Assembly: GCA_002633005.1 (NCBI GenBank)
Contig: NMRA01000353.1
Coordinates: 133,625 to 197,624 of the forward strand
From: Phoronis australis
Lineage: Eukaryota > Phoronida > Phoronidae
Direction of reading: 5' to 3'
Length of the DNA stretch: 64,000 nt
In this document: positions 26,222 through 41,200 of the stretch, piece after piece
Layout: every line of letters begins with the position of its first letter
Position numbering within the stretch: position 1 is the stretch's first letter
Translations under genes and position numbers: made by a program
The notes under the pieces: model-generated
The model's database searches: none
What the model saw: the letters and a program-made list of their open reading frames with translations, nothing else
Told to the model about the DNA's origin: nothing

Positions 26222-29200
26222 AACACACACACGTGCATTATGCTGTCAACTTGGACTAGAATCTGGGGTCTGTTGCAGTATCCAAAATTGATCAGTGGGT
26301 TTTCAGATGGGTCAAACTGTCTGTGGTTTAATAACTACCAAGTTCCGTAATGGATCTTCATGAGAATGGGTATACTTTTTCTGTTGGGGAGGGTATGGCT
26401 GACGATAATTTTGGAAAGAGTCCAGCCACTGTGTTGTCCCCTAATGACAATTTAGCTTTTGTTTACTAAAAAGTTCCTTGATGAATGTTCACAAAAGTTG
26501 ACCAGATTAGGTTCTTGTCAAGGAGTAATTTGAATTTTCGTTGTGTTTGCCTCAATATTGACCAAGTTTTTTTATGACACTTTTTGCAATTTTATAGGTG
26601 TGATCCTATTGCCATTTTTGTAATGGTGCCCATTATATCAATTTTTTGTTCCTGCCACAATATCTGCCAAGTTTCTTGATGGATTTTTATGACTTTTGGG
26701 AATGTGGGTTCCTACACTCTGGGAAATCTGTATAGTGTTGTGCCCACTTGTGGCAGTGTTAGGTTTTTGGCATACAGCCCTTTCTGTCCTAGCCCTTGAG
26801 ATCTTTGTGATATATATAGAACCACTTTTTCTATTACACAACCCCTTAATTTCAGAACAAAATTATCACTAGTGCTGCAATTTGTTGTGACAATTTCAAT
26901 TTTGGTCTGCTTGCTTTGTGCCCCATATTACTACCTTTAGTGGGAATGTTTAAAGTAATGATCACCCGTTGTATCTGTGCTTTATGCGATGGGCACGGTT
27001 GGTCCATATCAATTCTGTGCGAGATATGTACGGTGGGTGCATATCAATACTATGGGAGATATACACAGTGGGTGCATATCAATACTATGGGAGATATACA
27101 CAGTGGGTGCATATCAATACTATGTAAGATATACACGGTGGGTGCATATCAATACTATGTGAGATATACACGGTGGGCGCATATCAATACTATGTGAGAT
27201 ATACACGTTGGGTGCATATCAATACTATGTAAGATATACACGGTGGGTGCATATCAATACTATGTGAGATACACACGGTGGGTGCATATCAATACTATGT
27301 AAGATGTACACGGTGGGCGCATATCAATACTATTTGAGATATACATGATGGGCGCATATCAATACTATGTGTTGCTTTCTTGATCTGCTTTTAGCCTTCT
27401 ACTCTTTTAGATCTGTTAAGTTCTAGCCTAACACAATGCATGTCAGGCTTGATTGATGTTATTTTTTATCTACTAGAAAATTGACTCTGGCATTTTCGTC
27501 CTCATGGCACTAACGTGACTTGTTATTTTGACAAACTGACCAGTACTAAAATGAACAATTGAATCTGGGTTTATCACAGGAATTTTGGCGCAGCTAGTTC
27601 ACTTCTCAAAGTAGTAACACTTGCTGCACAAATCCATTCTAACAATTTTGCTGACTACGCTATGAGACAATGTTCTAGAAGATAAAGCATGCCTTTAACT
27701 GTTGCTCACTAACTTTCGTTTATTTATATTCTTGTTTTGGCTAGTGATCTCGCCTCCTGTACTAACACTGTGGGTGTGGGCTTCAGTGCATCACAGGTGG
27801 GTTATTTCGCAGCTTTATTTGTAACTTGTGACTGACACGCATGATTCTCCAAGCAGGAGTGCTTGCTCGACATGCTTTTTGCCTTAGTGCAGCTGCCTGC
27901 ATTGGTAGAACTGGTGCTGTTTAGCTGATCTACCGTCTTACTAATGTACATATGGACGTGTGTAATGTTGCCTATGTCTGCAATTAAGTCTATGGGACTA
28001 CATACATAATGTCAAGTTGTGCCTATATCTAGGATTAATGCACGCGCTTATGCAGGAAACATTAAAGTAAAACTTTGGCAAATACACCAATATTTGAAAC
28101 ACCCCAGTACAATTTTTGAAAACAAAACATGGAATGTAAGCATATTGGGATGGCAGATTTTAGTGTGCAGTCGGCCATTATCAGGAAGGGATCAAATGTT
28201 GATTTTACAGGTAGTATTAATTAGATAACTTATTAACCAATGTTACTCACCCTCACTGTTGGTCAGTGTTACCATGTGAGTATTGTTGAACTGCTATTAT
28301 GTGTGAAATTGTATAATTACCTCTTACAACTCTTGTGTGAGTAATTTCTGAAGGTTAAAATTTGTCTTACACTTAACATTTTGACTTGGCATTTTCATGT
28401 TTCCATACCAATATTGTTTTCAAAGGCGTACATTGTGTAACCTCAAATGACAGTTGCATCTGAAGTGTAGAATTTATAATCTTGCAAAGTTCTGGGTAAC
28501 TACAAGATTATCTTTTTTAGTCAATATAAAATTTAAAATAGAATAATCTGTCTTCTATTCAGGCTCTGAATTATTACATCAGAGGTGTGTTTCATGTCTT
28601 GTAAGAACATACCCTATTTATTCAGGTGAACGCCGAGAAAAGTTAAAAAAGTTGGAATGCGCATTCGGCTGGGTGTGGGTATTGAACAAAGTGGTGAAGT
28701 CTGGGTGTGTCTGCAATTGATTACCACGAATGATCAGTATTTCTGAACATCCATGGTGTTGTATGTGTGGAAAAAAATTTCAGTAACATTTGGTAAAATT
28801 TTGAGCATTTGCAAGAATGGTAAGTCCCTGAAAAAAGAAACGTGACACAGTTTTACTAATTTTTGTCCCAAATTGGGGAATTTTTACTGTTAGTAATACT
28901 ATGTCCTCCACTTCACTCACAAGTGTCATAAAAAACTGTCGTCCGCAGAAATGTTGTGCTGTTTGTTATGCACAGGCAAGCTAATTCTTAGCAGAAATTC
29001 TCTGTAGTTGAATGTATCACTGAGACATTGTACTGAAAGTTCTGGCTGTATGATCTGGTTGTGGGCATATAACCAAACGTGGCCATTTTTGTTAAGCCAC
29101 ATGTAGGTGTTAACCTGAATGGATATGGTAGCTAATTCAGAATCATGAACATAACACAGGTACCTATTCACATGTTTGACTAGGTATTCTGAGAGATCGT

Positions 29201-32200
29201 TGTTTTAGCCCTGCCCTGTACCATTACAGTACCACATATTACGGTAGTCTTCTATTTACCCACAATGCTGCACTCTCGTCAGGCACGTATCTTGCTGGTT
29301 CCTAGTTTGTTAACTGTTGTCATGCAAGTCACTTTTCTATGACGTGTTTTGCTCTTAATGTCTTTTTGCGCTGTTGCGTAGTCTGCACTTGTTTGGCTTT
29401 GCTGATTCCTCTGAGTCAACCAGCTCAGACATCTGATTGGTTCTCGATGACGACTTCCGGCTAACAATACCAATGAGATGGCTTAGCTAGATGATGTGGC
29501 GGATCCGGCAAACTCAATGGGGTGTAGCTATAGTGAGTTGGAATGACATCAGGAAATTTGAAAAACATAATGTGTTAATGATCGTTGATGCCCAATTGAT
29601 CATTTTTGAATTGTTCCAATCAACACAAAACTACTTGACATTTGTAAAACTAGGTCAGTTGTACAGTGTATTTTTGTGCCTTTGAGAAATACTAGAACGT
29701 TCATGTTGGGACGGGACTATTAAATGAAACTCAAATGTAAAGATAAATTAGCAGTACGTTTTCTTCATAGTTATGTTCTTGGTTCATATTTTGTAGTGAC
29801 TGTTAAAAATTCTTCAGAGTAAAATTACATTATGGCAGATTAATGGAATTTACTTTTGTCAAATTTTAAGACAAAATTGTCAGCATGGTGTATAGTACAG
29901 GACTCAAGGTCTAGTTTCTGGACTCAGGCTTGACTCTGAAGTTTTGAAACGTAAGTGTACTTGAAGCATGCCATGTTAAGTTTCGTGTGCAGAGAGTAGA
30001 TTTGGGTCCTGATGTCGCGAGAGAGCATTTTCTAAAATGTTGAGCATTCGCAGCAGTTCAGTGAACCTTTGAAATTAGGAAGCCGTAATTTTGCCTGAAG
30101 AATGTGTACTGTGCTATCTTGTATGTCTGGTATGTCTAACCTGCACCTCTTCTTTACCAGCCATCAAATGACCAGGTTGACTGTCCTCTTTTGTCAAGCA
30201 GTGTAAGCAGGGTATCATTGTCTCCTCTCATCCAGGGTGATAATCAGCGAGTCTACTGCTCAGACAGTCCAGTTCATTACCACTAATCAGACCTTTGTTC
30301 TTTGAACCAAAATTCACTCTCACCACGCTTATCCTGTGGGTTGAAATTTGGTCACAAGCTGGTACCTCACTTCTCTCTAAATATATGGAAACATTTTTCC
30401 TAATAAAAATTGACCTACTTTGAGGGAACTACATGTAAAGTGGCAGTTGCTAAGCTGTAGTTGTCATTTCACAACACTCAAATACCCTCAGTTTCCATGA
30501 TTCTTAATTACCGGTAACTTGCTTTTTATGTCTAGATTGGTTTAAACCACAAATCAACGTGTTTATTAGGTTGTTTCCTTCCCCGTATGTCCTTGGTCTA
30601 CTGGCTTCAACAATATGGTAGTCAGAGCTGTAGGGTCTGCTGAAATCTCCTCTGTTATTGTTTGCCTTGTTGAACTTTTTTATTTGGAATGCTTGTGCAG
30701 TGGTGGATTGCTTATTAATGCATGCCTCTGAAGATTATGAGTTAACTCAACTGTGAGTAAAGCTTCTTCAATAACTTGTTATTTAGTAAAAACTAGTCTT
30801 TTGTTTTGTCAAATGCTTTTACTAGAATAACTTGGAGTATCATTGAATTTTAAACAAGAAAGTGTCCTTACTGATATTTGTTTTGTTAATCTAAACGTGT
30901 AATTGTTTGGGTCAGGTGTTTTAATCTCGTCAGCAAATTAAGTTTTGACCCTAGTTTCAAAATGTGGACAAATGCGGAGATAATTCTAGAGTGAGCAAAG
31001 ACCAGTCGTGAGCTTTTATTTATAAATTAGAAGTTCAAATCAAGTGGAACGTTCATAACTTGGTGTTATGTGCATGTATTAGCATGCTAAGCCACAACTG
31101 TCACCAGATGTCACTGTAGTGCACCTCCCTGACTTATTTCTATCTGAAATATGGATTGGCTTTTCTATAAATAACATGCTTCTTTGAATGGTGTCAGGGT
31201 GTCTACATTTTGAAAAGCAATTTGTTGAAATGTTGGTGGCCTTCACAAACGATTGGCATTTACCTTCATTGTATCAATTGTAAATATTTACACAGTGATG
31301 TTTTGACAGCAACAGCAAACTTCCTTCTTGGAGCATAGCCAATTAATCAATAGAAAAGAATTTGTGTTTTGCAAAATACAACTAAAATATAACCTGGTTA
31401 CAGATCATAATGTAATGAATAATAATCAGGTATTGATTAAAATTATTTGTTTTACAGTAATGAGATTAAGCTAAATACCTGAGAGCAATTTTCAATGGGA
31501 GGTAGTCCTAAAAGTGAGGACTTGCACTCTTTCAAAAATGTTGTTACAATCAATACAAAAGTCACATGACTTACATTGTGTTATGTAGTGCTATCTGTGG
31601 GACAAAGTGGAAATGTTTGAGTTACAAGAATGTACCATAATGTTTTAGACACCCATGAGTGCAGTGAAATTTTATGTAATCAAATTTCTGTTCAAAATAA
31701 ACAATATTTTTATTAATGTGTTATTTATAATGAGGGTAGCCCCATCAGTTCACACTGCTTTCCATGGGGGCCCTCAATACATTTTCACTTGGCAGTTTGT
31801 ACTGAGGAATGTCAATTTCATCAATTGTTTTTGTTTTAATTTGAAGTAATTTTGGATATTCAGAGTGGTGCAATTGCCTTGACACATTGAGAAACTGGCC
31901 TGTATTTGTGAACAGTACCACTTTATCATTTGGTGCATTATTGAAAAGCTGGAAAACATGTTTTATTTAGACATGTAAACACTTGTGTTTTAACCATTCT
32001 CAACAACAGGATGTTTGGATTTATTGGAAAAAAATTAAAGAAAATTTTGATGCATTTCTTTCTTTCAAATCGCCTTCTAAAGTTTTTGAAAGACACTTGT
32101 GTTGAGAAAGTGTTGATACGTTCTGTTTATAACATGTTTTATATTATTCAATATTCCAACATCAATCGCAAACATTCTGAACATGGTGTACTAAGTTTTG

Positions 32201-35200
32201 AAATGCTAGAAAGGTGGTGAATTGGGCAATCATTTGTTTCTGAATTGTCAAGAAACTACAACACATATTATTATGTTTGCTACCTTTTCTGTCTCTCCTG
32301 TTCATGTTTTCTTGTTGTGGTGTAACTGATCTTAGCTCAAGTTGATACAGTCTGTGTGCTGTAGGCTGTTGGTAGTTGTCTCTGTTCTGTACACTTTTAT
32401 TAAAATTACGTGTGGCTTGCGACATTTAACACAAAGCTGGTTTCTTGATGTTTCATCTACCTTCTGTCTGTGGTTGGTAACATAATTGTTTTTATTATAT
32501 AACTATAGGAATGTGTTATTGATTTGTTATTACATGAACTTATTGGAATTTATTGTAGCCTTGTAAATATTCTTCTGTTTTAATATGCAATGACTGTGAT
32601 CTAGTGTTTATTCCCATTTGCTTCTTGTTTTTCCCTAAAGTTTCTTTTTCATGTAAAAAATTCTAAGCTCATTCATACATTGTGTTCTTTTATGACAAGA
32701 AGTATCTTTTTGCCCATTGTTCAATCGTGCTTGAACAAGTAGCCGTGTCCATTACTGACATTTGTTCTTGTGTTTCTAGGATGGACTGGTTCGATACTTT
32801 ATTAACAAGAAAATCAAGTATGTCTGGTCTTCTGTGAACAACACCTTTGAAAAACAGAAGTGAGTTGACAGCATTACATATAGTCCATTACAGAGGCTCT
32901 TGTCTAGACAGCATTACATATAGTCCATTACAGAGGCTCTTTTCTAGACAGCATTACATATAGTTCATTCCGGAGGCTCTTGTTTAGACAGCATTACAGT
33001 CCATTACAGAGGCTCTTGTATAGACAGCATTCCATATAGTCCATTACGGATGCTCTTGTCCAACAAAGCCCACTGTCTTAAGATAAAAGGAAGACTAGGA
33101 TCAAAGAAAGTAGATAACTTATTAGTTTATTGGATACTTTCATTACCAAGGATTGAATTTCTTAAAAAACTATTTAGTTATTAATAGTAGAGCCATAAAC
33201 ATTTATGTTCTTAAAAGCTATTATGATCACAAAGTGTTTTTGTGTCACAAAATTTTTTTGTGTACCAAGTATTCGGAATTATCAGACTGCTTTTTTCTAA
33301 AACTTCTTGATTTCTCGAAAAGATCAACAAACATGATTTTTTTTGCATAAAACATGCAAATTCTGCTTCTATATACTATTAGCTACAAAAGTTTGTGGAC
33401 TTTGAATTCTTGCAATGTGTATTTTCTCGTAAATCCTTCTAGTCCGAGAACTCCATGGTCAAAAATGAAAGATTTTAACACTCAGGCTAAAAGAAAATCC
33501 CAAACGTTATTTTAACTAATTGAATAACGAAACAGAATTTCCAAGTTGCATGCAAAATTGTTGTGCTTGTAGAAAATTTAGCAATCTCCATGAAACATGT
33601 ATTTTTAGAAAAAATCACAATCTGGACCTTGGGTTTGTGCACATAGTACGATTCTGTGACTGTCAAGTATCTTTAAAATTTTTTACTGTAACAGAGCAAG
33701 TCTCCAGTGAACATCAAAAATGTGTATTTCATAAGCATGACAATAAATGTTCCGTTACTAACGTCCCGTTACATTACTTGGACCTCTAATAGTGTTTTAA
33801 ATGTTTTTAAGAAATTCGCAATTATAGTAATGAAGGTATCCTATTGCTAATACCTTATGGTAATGAACAATGTTCTTATAGTTGGGCATTGAAAAGTGCC
33901 AGATCTGGACAATAGTGCATAGCAAACAAACAACAGAAGAAAAACAAAGAGCAGTTGAGCACATAAAGGAAAGAATGGGGTTTATGTAAAGTATGATAAT
34001 GAATGATTTCCTCAGCTCACTGCTTACTTTAGTAGTAAACAAGATGCAAATGAACTCTTATCAACACATGGCTGAACCAGAGTTACTCCCATGGGAAAAT
34101 GATAAAGGGTATCAATGTCTTTATTTTGATAATGTTAAGGGTAAAATCTCACCAATTTCAGACAAAAATAATCGATGAAATTGTCCTTTTTCATTTTTCA
34201 AGACTAAGTCTCAGTGAATTTTCATGGTATTTCTGAATTATGTGTAGTACAAACTTCCTGCAGTGAGAGGGAGGGAGAGAGGGAATATCAAGTTGTTTCT
34301 CTTGGATTGTCTTCTGCAATGTAGCCTGAACTGTAGGTTGTACAGTAAATTGTTCTTTCTTTTGTATGTTATTTCAAGTATTCATTTGAATACCATTGTC
34401 TATTGAAGGGGTTTAGATAACCACATGCCATGCTCCCAGTTCCATAACTCTGAAGGGTTGACTGAAGCTATCCAGCAGTGCAGGTATGAAGTTTACCAAA
34501 TGGTTATAGTTATAGCTCCAACCTTGGTGACAGGTGTTCTTGTGACTGGAATTGCATTATCTGTTAGATTATTTTCTGTAAATGGAGACAACTGTGGCCT
34601 GTTTTATGAAGGTGACTTCAGACTTAAGACAGAAATGTGGTCTTATGCTCCACAGAAGTAATTCAAGAAAATAGTTAAATCTCACATGAGCAAAAGTCCA
34701 AAGTCTTTGAGAATACACACACAACTGCTAGTTACTGAGATAATTTCTATAAACTATTTCTAGACTGTGATGCTCTCGTATTTCACTTGGCTAGAACCGT
34801 TTTCAGCAATTGTTAAGTGAGAGCGCAAGACCAAATTTCTATCTAAAGTCTTAAGTCATTTTCACGAAACAGAGCCCTGGTTAACATAGTGCAGACTTTA
34901 TTCTCCTTTGAATTAATTATGTTGATGAGATGCAAACTGGAGCTTACTTCCTATGCATGTGAGCTCGTTTGTTGATTGCTCTTAAATGAAATTCAGGTGA
35001 GTTACATTAATTAGTCTATTTATCCATCACAAGTAAGCTGAGCTGTGGGATCATGCCTATGGCCAGATATTGCAACAGCTAACCGTTTGGGTCAGGCTTC
35101 TAGCAGATTTGAAAAAAATATTGTTTGGCTGAGGTGGTCCACCTATGGGGGATCCTGGAGCGGTCCTCAGTTACCAGTAAGAGGTGTGTTCTACCCTTTT

Positions 35201-38200
35201 GAAAATGTCAGCAATTATGAACAAGCCCTGTTCGCTTGTTCTGTTAGCCTCTAGTTGATATAGACTCTATCTTACTGTTTTCAGGTTGCAGGAGTATGGC
35301 CCTAACAACATCGAAGTCCACGTTACCCCTATCATTGTTCTGCTGTTCCGTGAGGCTCTCAACCCGTTCTACATCTTTCAACTATTTAGTGTAATTTTAT
35401 GGTACTTTGACGAATATTGGTACTACGCATCCTGCATTATTGTGATGTCTGCTATATCTCTAACCCTGACCATTTATCAAACTAGGCAGGTGAGTTATAT
35501 ACCAGGGGTACATTCTGTGACACCACTATCTATATAGTGTAGTGCAACTTAATCTAAATTTATATAGTGTTTCGTTAGTATGTACTCACCTTTACTAGCA
35601 TACTTTAACAAAATGTTCATTTTTGAAAGTGATGAGATGCCTATATAAAATGATACTATCATGTAATTCTACAAGATTTATGGCATGAAATGTCTTGTGA
35701 ATGGGAATGGTTTAAATTGTTGAATTTGCCTGGGAATGTGCCTTAACGGTTAGACTGGATTGGGTTTTTGTTTGGTATTTTTGGCCATTCTCTTGCTCCG
35801 CTTTGTGAGTTACAATGTGGTGAGACAGTGATAACTGGCATACGTCTTGCACTTGTAAATAGTGAGGCAGTTTACATGCTTTTGTCTTGGCGTCACTGGC
35901 AAACTTACATTAATAATGCTGAGGACGGTCACACTTCACTTGCCAATAGTGACACTGCTCACACTCACTTGTCAATAGTGACACTGCTCACACTCACTTG
36001 TCAATAGTGACACTGCTCACACTCACTTGTCAATAGTGACACTGCTCACACTCACTTGTCAATAGTGACACTGCTCACACTCACTTCCTTGTACACACCC
36101 TAGCTAACCCCAGCTCCAGAGAAGAGAGACGTGTAGTCAATGTAAGAGCCCTTTACTTTGTATGAAGGTGTTGTGTTACTATTTCCTGCCACAAAATTTT
36201 GTACATGTGTGTTGGTGTTTCCAGGTGTCCCAATATTTTACATGTGAGATACTGTTGTTTCCAGATGTCACACTATTTTATTCATGAGATACCGTTGGGC
36301 TTAAGATGTTTCAACATTTTATACATGTGTTACTATTGGTGTTTCAGAATGGCATTATATTTTACATTTGAGATTCCGTTGGTGTTTCCAGATGTTACGA
36401 TAGTTTGTACATTTGGACAGGTGTTTCTGGATGTTACGGTATTTTGTATATGTGATAGATACTATTGGTGCTTCCAGATACAATATTTTGTACACGTGAT
36501 GCTATTGGCTTCTGGACAATATTTTGTACATGTGATACTATTGGTGTTGCCATTTGTTACAATATTTTATACATGTGATACTATTGGTGTTTCCAGATGT
36601 TATAATATTTTGCACATGTGATACTATTCTGGATGTTACGATATTTTATACATGTGATACCATTGGTGTTGCCTGATGTTACGATATTTTATACATGTGA
36701 TACTATTGGTGTTTTTAGATGCAGAGAGCTCTCCGCAACACTATACATTCTATGGACACAGTGACTGTGGCCAGAATAATGGACAATCAGCCAGGTAAGC
36801 CTCAACTGATCTTTTGTAGTTCAATGAATCACTGTATTGTGCTGGGGACATGTTTCATGATGAAGCAAGGATAATGGTTGTTTGCCTGTCACATTATTCA
36901 TTGTTCTGTTGCTTTGCATGAATTACAACACTGCTTATTCTAGTGAAAGTGGCAGGCATTTTGGGTCACACCCTGCATCATTTGCACTTCTAAATTTTCA
37001 TGGACTGGACTCGCCGCAATTGCTTAACTCTGGCCAATGAACACATTAAAATTGCATTGCAAACACGCTTTATTTTGAAGTTACTTTGTCAAGAATAATG
37101 CATTTAGATTCTGACAGTGCAGAGTTGCTGATCAAAACTAGTGTCATTGAGGAAAACAACGAAAGTGATATGGAGTCTCGCAGGTTGGAATACGCAGATC
37201 GCAAGTGTGGATATATGCAATTACACGTAGATGTTTAGACCAATCAGTCGTGTAATGTAGACCTACTAGCAGATGAATTCACCCTCGAATCAACAAAGAA
37301 CAAAGTATTAATGTGATTTTCAGGGTCTCCAAATTGACCTGTACCAATGTTTTTTAAATGCAATGTTTTGAAAAGTTGCAAGCATTCTCAATAGGGTCAG
37401 AACCCTTTGAAAAACAAACTAAATTTTGACAATTGCGTTACTGAAATTGTTGCTATTTTATTTTAATACTTTTGACTGGGTATATGGGCCGTTATCACAA
37501 TTGGGATGTTGGCAGGGTGGCAGTCACCAAAATCTGTTGGGCAGTCATTAGAAACGGGGTGGGGAGCAGGCACCAGAAATTTGAGTGTGTATATTTCAAC
37601 GAAGGATTTTGGTAAAGCAAAGAAACATAGCTCTAATAAAATGAATTCAAGTTCCCAAAACTGGACCCTAATAAAATAAATTCCTTAAAATACACCTCAT
37701 ATATGGTTATAATCATACCCTAAATGTGAAATGCAAGTAACATGCCCAGCCTGAAAAATGACCCTTTCATGTAAAATTTTGTTGAATCATGTTCCCAAAT
37801 CTTTATTACCGCCTACACAGGTTCAGTCACTGCCTCAATTTTTTCCACTATTCTACTAAGAATGAGTGACTTATTTTTGTCAAGTTGTTTGTCATGATTA
37901 TTATTTGTTGTTGCAGTATTTGTTGATGTGACGTCTGACTGTCTAGTGCCTGGTGATGTGATAGAGATACCTCGTAATGGATGTATGATGCAGTGTGATG
38001 CAGTCTTGATCACTGGTAACTGTATTGTCAATGAGAGCATGCTAACAGGTTTGTACTAGACCTGCTGTTGGTCAAGTAATGTTATCAAGAATTTTCATGT
38101 TAGTGTTTATCTTGAATACATTTCAACTGTCAGTATATCTGTGGCACTGGATTTGATTGTGAAAGCACTGGGTATAAAAATAGGAACTTCCTCATCTTTA

Positions 38201-41200
38201 TGTTGTAGTATTTCGACTCGTATTTTTTTGTGTAGTTGCCTATGTCGAGCGCTGGTCTGTTTTATTTCTTGTGGCCTTGTTCATTACCTTAGCAAGACTT
38301 AGCTAACTGGACTGTCGTGCCTTCTTGATTGACCTTCATCCATGTATTTTGAAGTAAGCGCACTCCTGAAAATAAAACTTGAAGATTAAGCAAAATGCTC
38401 AAATGGCTGGAAACCCAGGATGTCACTCCCATCTTTTTGTTAGTGTTGATAATTTGATAAATGTGTGTTGACTAGTGCTATTAACTTTAGTTGTAAATGT
38501 TTCATTAATCTTAAAGGTTATCCTAGAAAAATGTCCAAATTTTTTTACGTCTGAACATCACATATGAGAAATAACTGGATTCATATTAAGCATTGGAATA
38601 CTATACGTAAGGCACTGTTTTCCAAAACTGTAGGAATTAAATTAATAATTGCTTTAAAAATAATACACTATTGCATAAGGGGATATCAAAGTTATGAAAT
38701 GTTGATTATATAAAAAATTCACAAGTTGGATATAATGGAAACAAAATTATAACTTAGAATATTGTAACGTTTTCAAGATTTCATCCCGAACATTTATATG
38801 AAATGAAATTTGGTCGTGTTATTGATATCATTGTATTGCTATGAATAAAGCTAAATTTTATACCTAGTCATGTGACCCAGTTAATGACAGATTGATGCTG
38901 AGGACGAATAAAATTCAGCAATCTTTTTAATTTCCAAAAATGCATACTTTTTCTGAGTTAAATCATAGTTTTGTATGTTTGACTAAATACGTCGACTTGT
39001 TGATAAGGTCTTGCATAACATTAATTGTAAAATGTGAAAAGTAGGTACAACTAACACTAGAAATACGGTAAAAATTCTCTAGTTAGGGACAGTTTCTAAA
39101 AATTGAGACAGAAATTCAAGCAGACTTGTTTGATTCTACAGATTGAGACATGGTCGATTTTGGTGTTCATCATTTTTCTGAAATTTCTCGTGGCGACTTG
39201 GAATTTTTCCCAGGTCGCCAAGCACAATCTGAGGTGGCCACGGATGCGTTACTATTTCAAATATGAGCCTGTAATGACAAAACTTTTCATGGTATTTTTG
39301 TTTAGGTGAAAGCGTGCCAGTGACCAAGACACCAGTCGTAAATAATGATGACGTCCACTTCAACATAAAGGACCATTCAAAGCACACACTGTTTTGTGGC
39401 ACAAAGGTTATACAGACCCGTTACTATGGTGACCAAAAGGTCAGGGCAATGGTCATCAGAACAGGTATGTAGTGATTTAGGTAAAAGTCCTCTCACTTTT
39501 CATCTAGATTAAGCCAGACAGCTGTCTAGGAAACGTGATGCTGCTTGTAAAGTTTTAATGAGACCATTTTGCATGTTACTAATCCTACTCCTAATCGCAG
39601 TCATCAGAGGGATAGTTGTCATTTAAAGGAATTAGGTTTTACAATAACTGAGTATAAAAACAGTTCAAAGGAAGTAGAATGGTTATTTGCAAATTTTCTT
39701 CGCAATTGAATGATCTTTTCCAGTGATATTTTTGTTGTGTATGTTGTGATATATAAAAGGTGCGCTGTTATTTGTCTTATCTCTCGGTTGAGTTACCTAC
39801 CTTCAGTATCGTATTAAACGTATTTCACTTCAGGTTTCACAACTGCCAAGGGTGAGCTAGTCAGGTCCATAATGTTCCCCAGGCCTGTCGACTTTCATTT
39901 CTACCAAGACACTTACAAGTTTGTGGGCTTCCTTGCAGGCCTTGCCAGTTTTGGTTTTATATTCACAGTTGTCCTTATGGTAAGGTCTCAAGGTGTTATC
40001 ATGCTCTGCCATTCTTGCTACAACTGAGATACAGATATATCAATGTTTGGGTTGCTGTAAACATCAATTGGTTGGTTGAAGATTACGTCTGATCACTTAT
40101 TTTGTGGTTTTCATTCCTCTGCGTCAATAATGTTTGTTCTTCAAGTGTAACTTGAACATTTGTGATTGCTTTCTTGTTGGTGGGAGCTTTCATTATCTGT
40201 TTATTATTCTCAAGTTGAATCTAAATCTAAGTAACATTTAATACTAGGTTGTTTTCAGCCAGACTTTAGAGCTCCAGCTGCAACCGCAGAGTTATTAGCG
40301 AGCTGCAGACAAACTGTTTCAGACCCTCTTTCTTGTGATCATGGCTGACGTTTGGATTCAAATCTCTGTGAATAATCTAGTTGTGCATAAAGAAATTTTT
40401 AGACATTCTTCAAACCCATCCTTCTCTGTCCAGTTATAACCTGGTGGTGCTTGTTGGTCTGTCACAGGTTGTGCGGGGTGACTCGGTGGGTGACATCTTC
40501 CTGCGGTCCCTCGACATGATCACTATCGCCGTCCCACCAGCCCTGCCTGCAGCTCTCAGTGTTGGCATCGTCTTTGCACAGGCGCGTCTGAGAAAGAAGC
40601 TCATCTACTGCATAAGTCCACGTAGTATCAACATCTGTGGATCTGTAAATGTTGTCTGCTTTGATAAGGTGTGTTGCCATCTTTACTGTAAGTTTCCTAC
40701 AGTTTTATGCTCGTACACAAATAGAAACATTTGGCACAGTAGGGCAAGCCAGCTGAGTTGTTACAATTAATGCTGTTTGTCTGCATGTTAAAAGTCATAA
40801 GTTTACTTGACAGGACAGTTTTTAATTTGTCTAACTTTTGTATTTTTACATGAACAAATTTAGCAAATATACAAAAGACTTCCATTCATGCACATGTTTG
40901 CAAGCATCAACAGGACCTTGTAAAATAACAATGAACCACTGAACTCGTAAATATCATAAAATTCTTCCATGTTGCTCAAAATCTTACTCAAGATTGTAAT
41001 GTTTCATTTTTTATGCGCGGACAGCGCGTATATTATTGAATAATATAACAACATAAAGTGCATTCTTATTTTATCTATGAATTGTTTAATTAGCAACAGT
41101 GAAATGTTACATAGAAAATCCCAAATAACAATTTAGTAATAGAAGACAATTGGAAATATGAATGTGAAAGCTTTGTAGTTTCCCCTACGACACTGCCTTC

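Noticed and set aside
25938-26291. His/Thr-rich frames
   Set aside because: Translation of CA and CTCA microsatellites through an N.
27021-27370. CRISPR-like array
   Set aside because: The repeats are directly contiguous with no unique spacers, in an animal intron; it is a minisatellite. The same applies to the other arrays.
35045-35254. Open frame just before exon 8
   Set aside because: The translation has no family similarity and exon 7 joins exon 8 directly in phase.
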